Origin: Spirosoma foliorum
Lineage (GTDB): Bacteria; Bacteroidota; Bacteroidia; Cytophagales; Spirosomataceae
Direction of reading: 5' to 3'
Length of the DNA: 64,000 nt
Assembly (NCBI RefSeq): GCF_014117325.1
Contig: NZ_CP059732.1
Coordinates: 124,001 to 188,000, forward strand
Below the pieces are notes generated by a model. That model had not been told where the DNA came from. It was given only the letters and a program-made list of their open reading frames with translations, and made no database searches. The position numbers and the translations under genes were made by a program. This document shows positions 58,412-64,000 of the stretch, one piece after another (positions within the stretch are counted from its first letter, which is position 1; each line of letters begins with the position of its first letter).

Positions 58412-59296
58412 ATGTTTGTTGACGCCATTGAACGCGTTGATTTGTTTACCCGACCGCTGCATTCAATTGTCAGACTCTACGGTCATGATGGCATTATACC
58501 CGGCACGGCTACTCTTTTTTTTGTGAACCAGGAAGGCTATGCGATCACCTGCAAACACGTTGCGGATTTAGTGGCTGAGGCCGACTCTATTTTTCGACAT
58601 TATCAGGAGTTTCAGGGGGCACGTCGGAATGTGCTGAAAGAAAAAAATGCCGCTTATCTGGTTAGTCAGCTGGAAACGAAATTTAAACTCAGTGTCGATA
58701 CGATTATTCGCATACGGAATAATTTTGTTGGCTGCGTTGATCAATTTCAGCAATTGCACATCGAACGACACCCCACTCAGGATTTAGCCCTGTTACGTTT
58801 TGAAGGCTATAATCGATTACTCTATCGATCGCACGCCACGTTTCTGGGCGATACAAGTCGAGTCAAACCGGGTCGTAGTTTGTGCCGGTTGGGGTATCCT
58901 TTCCCAGAGTTTACGAATTTTCGCTACAACCCATCTGTCGACGATATTGAGTGGAATACATTAGGGCGCACCAATTCTCCTTCTTTTCCCATTGACGGTA
59001 TTGTAACCCGATTAGTTGGCGATGCAAACAGTATTACGGGTATTGAAATGAGTACGCCCGGCTTACGTGGGCAAAGTGGTGGCCCTTTGTTCGATAGTAA
59101 CGGTTTGATTTATGGCATGCAGTCGGCTACGAGCCATTTGCACCTTGGTTTCGATATTGAAGATCATGAAGTGCTGGTGAACGGACGAAAACGGAGAGTG
59201 TCTAATTACCCGTTTCTAAACGTCGGAAAATGCGTTCATGTTGACGTGATTAAAGCCTTTTTACGCGAGAAAGGCGTAACGTTTTATGAAGGATAG
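58412..59296 (+). CDS. trypsin-like serine protease without a signal peptide
   Basis: 294 residues from ATG 58412 (MFVDAIERVDLFTRPLHSIV); the longer frame adds Cys-rich residues without sense. Triad candidates: His in GYAITCKHVADLV, Asp in HPTQDLALLRF, Ser in GLRGQSGGPLFDSNG (GxSGGP). All are in order, so the protease is probably active. No signal peptide or membrane helix is visible, so it would act in the cytoplasm, which is unusual for this fold. A helical insert (about 75-110; RRNVLKEKNAAYLVSQLETK) lies between His and Asp. Confidence 0.85.
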   Translation: MFVDAIERVDLFTRPLHSIVRLYGHDGIIPGTATLFFVNQEGYAITCKHVADLVAEADSIFRHYQEFQGARRNVLKEKNAAYLVSQLETKFKLSVDTIIRIRNNFVGCVDQFQQLHIERHPTQDLALLRFEGYNRLLYRSHATFLGDTSRVKPGRSLCRLGYPFPEFTNFRYNPSVDDIEWNTLGRTNSPSFPIDGIVTRLVGDANSITGIEMSTPGLRGQSGGPLFDSNGLIYGMQSATSHLHLGFDIEDHEVLVNGRKRRVSNYPFLNVGKCVHVDVIKAFLREKGVTFYEG

Positions 59297-59334
59297 CAAC
59301 CTGCTCTACTAATTATATTACGTAAGACTTTGGG

Positions 59335-59371
59335 GCGTTGACTGTATCTTTGCGCGGTCAACGCTTTTTTT
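59335..59371 (+). promoter_or_regulatory. hairpin with T-run and a -7 element in its loop, directly before the M20 gene
   Basis: GCGTTGAC (59335-59342) pairs with GTCAACGC (59357-59364), then seven T and the ATG at 59372. The loop contains TATCTTTG (59345-59352), an exact TAnnTTTG element. So the stem-loop can end the protease transcript and its loop can start the M20 transcript. Confidence 0.6.
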
Positions 59372-60457
59372 ATGACTCAACCCGACGCTCAACAGGCAAC
59401 CCAAATCGCTCTTTCGGCTGATGCTCGTGCGCTGCTCAAACAATTAATAGCGACTCCGTCGTTTAGCCGACAGGAAGAGCATACCGCAACATTAATCGAA
59501 GCGTTTTTGCGGGAAAAACAGATTCCGTTCAATCGGCTGAAAAATAACGTCTGGGCGCAGAATTATCACTTCGATCCTGATAAGCCAACTCTGTTACTGA
59601 ATTCACACCACGATACGGTTAAGGTAAATCCATCCTGGACACTCGATCCATTTGAGCCACTTGAGCGCGACGATAAGCTGTTTGGGTTGGGAAGTAACGA
59701 TGCTGGCGGTTGTCTGGTGTCGCTGTTGGCCACTTTTGCTTACTTCTACGATCGGCCTGGTATGCGCTATAACATTGTGATGGCAGCGACCGCCGAAGAG
59801 GAAATTTCGGGTCGTGATGGACTGGAATTGTTATTGCCTGAACTTCCGCCGATTAGCTTTGCTATTGTGGGTGAACCCACCGAAATGCAGTTGGCCATCG
59901 CCGAAAAGGGGCTACTCGTACTTGATTGCACGGCGCATGGCGTGAGCGGTCATGCGGCACGTAATGAGGGAGATAATGCCATTTATAAAGCAATTCGGGA
60001 TATAAATTGGCTTACTACCTACCAATTCCCGAAAGTTTCACCAACGCTTGGCCCCATTAAACTATCCGTAACTATTATCAATGCGGGAACGCAGCATAAT
60101 GTTGTTCCGGATACCTGCACCTTTACAATCGATGTACGTGTAACCGAGCAGTATACGCTCGAAGAGGTTATTGATACGATCCGGAAAAATATTGAGGCTG
60201 AGGTAAAACCTCGGTCAATTCGCCTGAAACCGTCCTCAATTCCAGCCGATCATCCCATTGTGCAGGCTGGGCTTGCATTAGGACGTCATACCTATGGTTC
60301 ACCAACAACATCTGATCAGGCCGTGTTGAACTGCCCATCGCTCAAATGCGGACCGGGCCATTCGGGACGGTCGCATTCGGCTGACGAGTTTATTTATATC
60401 CGGGAAATTACAGAAGGGGTAACGGGTTACATCCAGATGCTGGAACAGATAATCTGA
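59372..60457 (+). CDS. argE: M20-family deacylase (ArgE/DapE-type; possibly N-acylornithine or N-acylcitrulline deacetylase)
   Basis: 361 residues. Two-zinc amidohydrolase: LLLNSHHDTVKVNPSW (His ligand and Asp), LFGLGSNDAGGCLVSLLATF (bridging Asp), AATAEEEISGRDGLELL (general base Glu pair), FAIVGEPTEMQLAIAEKGLL and GPGHSGRSHSADEFI (last His). Bacteroidota use an M20 enzyme of this type in their arginine pathway, but no other arg gene is in the window, so the substrate is inferred only. Complete. Confidence 0.82.
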   Translation: MTQPDAQQATQIALSADARALLKQLIATPSFSRQEEHTATLIEAFLREKQIPFNRLKNNVWAQNYHFDPDKPTLLLNSHHDTVKVNPSWTLDPFEPLERDDKLFGLGSNDAGGCLVSLLATFAYFYDRPGMRYNIVMAATAEEEISGRDGLELLLPELPPISFAIVGEPTEMQLAIAEKGLLVLDCTAHGVSGHAARNEGDNAIYKAIRDINWLTTYQFPKVSPTLGPIKLSVTIINAGTQHNVVPDTCTFTIDVRVTEQYTLEEVIDTIRKNIEAEVKPRSIRLKPSSIPADHPIVQAGLALGRHTYGSPTTSDQAVLNCPSLKCGPGHSGRSHSADEFIYIREITEGVTGYIQMLEQII

Positions 60458-60472
60458 ACAAGTAAGTAGCGC

Positions 60473-61024
60473 TTAATTGTCATACAACGTGGTGCTGCAC
60501 AACGTATGGAGCTTATCGCGAGTCCGCAATAGCCGCATTTTGATCGCACTTTCCGACATGTGGAGTTGCTCGCTAATGGCTTTGATGGACAAGCCGTCTT
60601 CGTACTTGAGTCTTAACAGATTGGTTTCCTGTATTGATAAATCGTTCATCTTACGCTCCATGAGTTGCCATTGGGTGGTAGTAGACGAATCGGGCTCGGC
60701 CGCTATGTTCAGTGTTACATCGGATAGTAACTCAACTGACATTCGTTTACGTTGCCTAAGCTGATCGAGGCAATGATTATGAGCAACTGAAAAAAGCCAG
60801 GTTGCCAATGATGAGCGATTTTGGAAGGTTTGCAGTTTAAAGAACACCTTAACAAAAATATCCTGCGTAAAGTCTTTTGAGGCTTCCGGGTCCTGGGTCA
60901 TTGACAGACACTTCAGATAGACTTTGCCAACATACCGATTATAGATGGCTTCAAATGCGTCTTTTTCTTTCGAGCTTTGGCAAAAAGTCGTGAAGTTTTT
61001 CTCTGTTAGATAAACATTTTCCAT
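60473..61024 (-). CDS. ECF-type RNA polymerase sigma factor
   Basis: 183 residues. Region 2: AFEAIYNRYVGKVYLKCLSM, ASKDFTQDIFVKVFFKLQTF, SLATWLFSVAHNHCLDQLRQ. Region 4: LSIQETNLLRLKYEDGLSIK, AISEQLHMSESAIKMRLLRT. No anti-sigma (FecR) gene follows, so control may lie elsewhere. It is upstream of a region with an inverted repeat, and the next gene on this strand is the hybrid sensor, about 310 bases before it. Confidence 0.9.
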   Translation of the reverse strand: MENVYLTEKNFTTFCQSSKEKDAFEAIYNRYVGKVYLKCLSMTQDPEASKDFTQDIFVKVFFKLQTFQNRSSLATWLFSVAHNHCLDQLRQRKRMSVELLSDVTLNIAAEPDSSTTTQWQLMERKMNDLSIQETNLLRLKYEDGLSIKAISEQLHMSESAIKMRLLRTRDKLHTLCSTTLYDN

Positions 61025-61338
61025 GGTGTAATGAAGAAGTTAAGCGCTATATAGCGTAGCAGACCAGAATGGCCTGTACGCTATATAACTTTAAGGTACG
61101 GTAGGTAAATAAATAGATGGTAAGTATTACGAAGGCTGCTCGACTACAGGAACGAGGTTTGTAAATTAGAACAGATCGAATCCTCAAAGGTCAACTTCTG
61201 TCCTTACAAAGTCCGGTGATTTTATATCAAAAACCGGTACTCCTGTCCCAAATACCTCATCACCGCTACATAAAGTAATGATCTACTATATATTTTCTTT
61301 GTTAGTGTATAGTGAATGTGTCTTTCTTTGCTTTTGAT
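61025..61338. other. intergenic region with TATATAGCG repeats between the hybrid sensor and sigma genes
   Basis: About 310 bases. CGCTATATAGCG (61045-61056) is a perfect 12-bp palindrome, and TATATAGCGTA (61048-61058) is the reverse complement of TACGCTATATA (61077-61087). They lie 20-60 bases upstream of the sigma-factor start on the minus strand, where an operator would be expected. The rest shows no feature. Confidence 0.5.
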
Positions 61339-64000
61339 TTAATTTGTACGAGCGAACGCGGAGGGCGACATTTTATACACTTTTCGGAATGAACGAGCGA
61401 AGTAAGAGGGATCTTCGAAACCAACCAGATAAGCTGTTTCAGATACGGAGTGACCTTCACGTAGAAATTGAGCTGCTCGTTTTAGTCGATAATTGCGGAT
61501 GAACTCGCCCGTTGAGGTATCGACCAGCGCTCTTAACTTCCGGTGTAAATTCATGCGGCTCATGCCACTTGCTAACGTGAGTTCTTCAGCACCAAAGGTA
61601 GGTTCATCCAGGCGCTCCTCAACTAGTTGGCAGAGTTTCTCAATAAGTGGATCGGTAGGCGCAGGAGCCTCCTCCACTGGAGCGGTACTGGTGAGACTGG
61701 CTAGTACCCATTGTTGTAACTGATGACGCTGCTCCAAAAGATTGCGGATACGTAGCTGCAACTCCTGAATATGAAACGGCTTGGCGATATACGCGTCGGC
61801 TCCTAAAGCCAAACCTTCCAGCCGTTCATTAACGGCAGCTTTGGCTGTCAATAGAAGAACCGGAATATGATTGGTCCGGGAATCTTCTTTTAGCTTCTTG
61901 CAGAGGGTATACCCATCCATACCAGGCATCATGATATCGCTGATAATTAAATCGGGTACCAGACTAGTAGCCAGTTCCCAGCCTGCCAGGCCATTTTCAG
62001 CCTGATGGATCGAATAAGAATCCAGTAAGTTATTAACAATAAAATCTCGTAGCACCTCGCTGTCTTCGACGACAAGTATAGATGAGGTTTTGTCTGTTGG
62101 TTTCCTTTTGGGAATACGCTGCACAACAGGTTCAACTTCTATGTCAACAGGTTGTGTAGCAGACTTAACTGCTGTAACTGATGGGGTAGAAAGTTCGGTG
62201 GTAACGGATCGATAGGGTAAACGAACGATGAACGTGGTTCCTGAGTTTACAGTGCTAGTTACCTGAATTGTACCCGATTGAAATTCAACTAATTCTTTCA
62301 CTAAAGCCAGGCCAATGCCTGAACCTTCTTGTTGTAAATAATACGCTTGCCCCGACTTTAGTAGTTCTATCTGGTTGTTTTTTGCCTGATAAAATCGATC
62401 GAAAATATACGGTAGGTTTTCGGACGCAATGCCGATGCCATTGTCAGAAACGGATAGCTGAATCCAGGAAACGTCTGTCTGCTCCTTATTTTTAGGTATA
62501 GACTTCCCTAAAGGTAGCGGACTAATGGCCAGGTCGACACCTACTTTGCCGCCTACGGGCGTAAATTTCAGGGCATTAACGGTCAGATTATTAATAATTC
62601 GTTCCAGTTTCTCCATGTCAAACCAGTACTGCGGAGGCATATCTTCGGCCTGAAACGTTAGTTCAATGCTTTTTGCCTTCGCCTGAGGCTCTAGTACGGA
62701 AACGAGCTTATGGACAAAAGACTTAAGATCACCGAGGCTTTCGTTTAATTGAAGACCATTTGCCTCGGCTTTCGACAGATCAATTAACTGGTTAACCAGC
62801 TCCAGTATTTGCCCTGCATTTTGGTTGATTAAGTTAAGTTGATACTGGTCATCGTAGGTGTGAAGCCGCTTTTTTAGGGTTTCTACAGGACCCAGAATTA
62901 AGGTTAGTGGCGTTCTGAATTCGTGCGCAATATTGGTGAAGAACCGGGCTTTCATTAAGTCAACGGCCTTAAGTTGCCTGGTTTCCTGTTTGGTCAGATA
63001 GGCGTTGACCAGCATATAACCCAAGGCGGCTATGCCAAAAATGTATAGTAGAATTGCCCACCAGGTGGCCCACCAGGGCGGACGAATTACGAGCGTAATC
63101 TCCCGAATATGTTTACTCCAGATACCGGATGTATTCGATGTATTTAATTTCAGCGTATACGCTCCCCAGCGTAAATCGGTGTATTGAACGATAGGTTCAC
63201 GCGGTTCAATCCATTGCTGATCCAAGCCAACTAACTGATAACGATACCGGATTTTCCCCTGACGATTGTATTGCATAGCCGCAAAATCAATCGTTATAAA
63301 GTTCTGATTATACGGTAAATCAAGGTGGGTGATAGCTTGAACAGGCAGCGAATCGGTTAGTGGCCCAGGGGAAATTGACTGATTGTTTAGTTGAATGTCA
63401 GTGATTTGGGTAAGTGGCTGATACGTATCGTCGTGTAATTGGGAAGGATAGAAGGACGTGATTCCACCCAGGCCACCCATCAGGATACGGTCGTTTGGGA
63501 GGTGCAAGAAGTGAAACCGGTTGAATTCGTTTTCCAGAAGACCGTCTTCTTTTTTATAAACGCAGGTCTGAAAAGATCGGCGGTCCATGCGGCAAAGCCC
63601 CTGGTTAGTGCCAATCCATAAAAAGCCTTTTTTATCAGGAATTGCCGAATAGATTACATTATTGGGCAAGCCTGTTTTGGTGGAAAACCGGCGGCAGGTG
63701 CCCGTTCGCTTATCAAAACGACACAAACCATTCCCAAACGTGCCCACCCATAAAATGGCTGGGTCAAGAGGATCATCGAAAAGACAAAACAGTTGGTTGC
63801 TGCTCAGCGAATTTGGATTGGCTGGTTGATTTTTGTAGGAACGAATTTGCCCACTAACCCGATCGATCCGATAAAGCCCTTGCGTATTTGTGGCCAGCCA
63901 TATTGCCTGGTTATCAATCACTACCTGAAGAATGGTACCGTCTACTCCCAGCGACGAACGAAGTTGCTGCTTCGAACTGTCGGGCGGGTTTGCTGCCCGA
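61339..64000 (-). CDS. hybrid two-component sensor/response regulator with AraC output domain (5' end beyond window)
   Basis: The frame is open to base 64000, so the N-terminus is missing; about 887 residues are seen. Domains in order: Reg_prop beta-propeller repeats (AIWLATNTQGLYRIDRVSGQ, ILWVGTFGNGLCRFDKRTGT, LWIGTNQGLCRMDRRSFQ), a Y_Y_Y domain, a membrane helix (WWAILLYIFGIAALGYMLVN), HisKA with NIAHEFRTPLTLILGPVETL (His phosphosite), HATPase (NNLTVNALKFTP, DNGIGIASENLPY, GSGIGLALVKEL), a receiver (SDIMMPGMDGYTLCKKL, LLTAKAAVNERLEG) and a C-terminal AraC helix-turn-helix. Such proteins sense a periplasmic sugar or similar cue and switch on nearby genes. Confidence 0.92.
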   Translation of the reverse strand, partial: RAANPPDSSKQQLRSSLGVDGTILQVVIDNQAIWLATNTQGLYRIDRVSGQIRSYKNQPANPNSLSSNQLFCLFDDPLDPAILWVGTFGNGLCRFDKRTGTCRRFSTKTGLPNNVIYSAIPDKKGFLWIGTNQGLCRMDRRSFQTCVYKKEDGLLENEFNRFHFLHLPNDRILMGGLGGITSFYPSQLHDDTYQPLTQITDIQLNNQSISPGPLTDSLPVQAITHLDLPYNQNFITIDFAAMQYNRQGKIRYRYQLVGLDQQWIEPREPIVQYTDLRWGAYTLKLNTSNTSGIWSKHIREITLVIRPPWWATWWAILLYIFGIAALGYMLVNAYLTKQETRQLKAVDLMKARFFTNIAHEFRTPLTLILGPVETLKKRLHTYDDQYQLNLINQNAGQILELVNQLIDLSKAEANGLQLNESLGDLKSFVHKLVSVLEPQAKAKSIELTFQAEDMPPQYWFDMEKLERIINNLTVNALKFTPVGGKVGVDLAISPLPLGKSIPKNKEQTDVSWIQLSVSDNGIGIASENLPYIFDRFYQAKNNQIELLKSGQAYYLQQEGSGIGLALVKELVEFQSGTIQVTSTVNSGTTFIVRLPYRSVTTELSTPSVTAVKSATQPVDIEVEPVVQRIPKRKPTDKTSSILVVEDSEVLRDFIVNNLLDSYSIHQAENGLAGWELATSLVPDLIISDIMMPGMDGYTLCKKLKEDSRTNHIPVLLLTAKAAVNERLEGLALGADAYIAKPFHIQELQLRIRNLLEQRHQLQQWVLASLTSTAPVEEAPAPTDPLIEKLCQLVEERLDEPTFGAEELTLASGMSRMNLHRKLRALVDTSTGEFIRNYRLKRAAQFLREGHSVSETAYLVGFEDPSYFARSFRKVYKMSPSAFARTN

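Overview
The window reads as a chromosomal segment of a Bacteroidota bacterium of the order Cytophagales, most like Spirosoma. This is inferred from gene content, not from a search. The signs are a SusC-style TonB-dependent receptor with a carboxypeptidase-regulatory N-terminal domain, C-terminal T9SS sorting domains on two proteins, many lipoproteins, a Reg_prop/Y_Y_Y hybrid sensor with an AraC output domain, an ECF sigma factor, and promoters with the Bacteroidota -7 element TAnnTTTG. No rRNA, tRNA, CRISPR array, transposase, integrase or phage gene was seen.

Layout. 1-5.3 kb: an unknown edge gene, a lipoprotein, a frameshifted methyltransferase, a DUF805-FAD oxidase fusion and a polysaccharide deacetylase. 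5.3-11.1 kb: a sugar-oxidation group (ThuA-like protein, Tat-exported sugar isomerase/epimerase, and a large PQQ-type dehydrogenase with PKD and cytochrome c domains), divergent from a NUDIX-type regulator across a 19-bp inverted repeat. 11-15.7 kb: a THI5-like protein, two accessory secreted proteins (one broken by an in-frame TGA), moaA and a frameshifted beta-barrel. 15.9-32.4 kb: the most unusual region, all on the + strand. It holds three vanadium-haloperoxidase/PAP2-type lipoproteins, three AhpD/carboxymuconolactone-decarboxylase (CMD) paralogues, three outer-membrane beta-barrels, a TonB receptor, an MFS transporter and a DUF3179 membrane protein. One haloperoxidase paralogue has lost nearly every metal-site residue, and each CMD gene is preceded by a heptamer-repeat or inverted-repeat leader.

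32.5-37.4 kb: a TetR regulator and its DHA2 efflux pump share an operator sequence, followed by glgE and a lipoprotein. 37.5-44.4 kb (minus strand): a truncated VOC gene, a secreted M1 peptidase, a DUF4230 protein, a two-gene unit with a nucleotidyltransferase-like protein, rny, zapA, a frameshifted small coiled-coil gene and a DUF1684 protein. 44.7-48 kb: fdtA, fdtB, a GT2 glycosyltransferase and a methyltransferase, a small amino-sugar/glycolipid operon. 48-54.3 kb: ribE, a PASTA protein, a T9SS cargo, a rhodanese, miaA (minus strand), an HxlR regulator and a PliI-like lysozyme inhibitor. 54.4-64 kb: a beta-barrel, an SGNH lipoprotein, kbp, DUF937, a cytoplasmic trypsin-like protease, an M20 deacylase, an ECF sigma factor and a large hybrid sensor running off the right edge.

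Intergenic spaces are rich in long inverted repeats of several unrelated families, many perfect over 25-40 bp. Three genes are split by single-base changes in A/T homopolymer runs, which suggests either sequencing error or recent decay.
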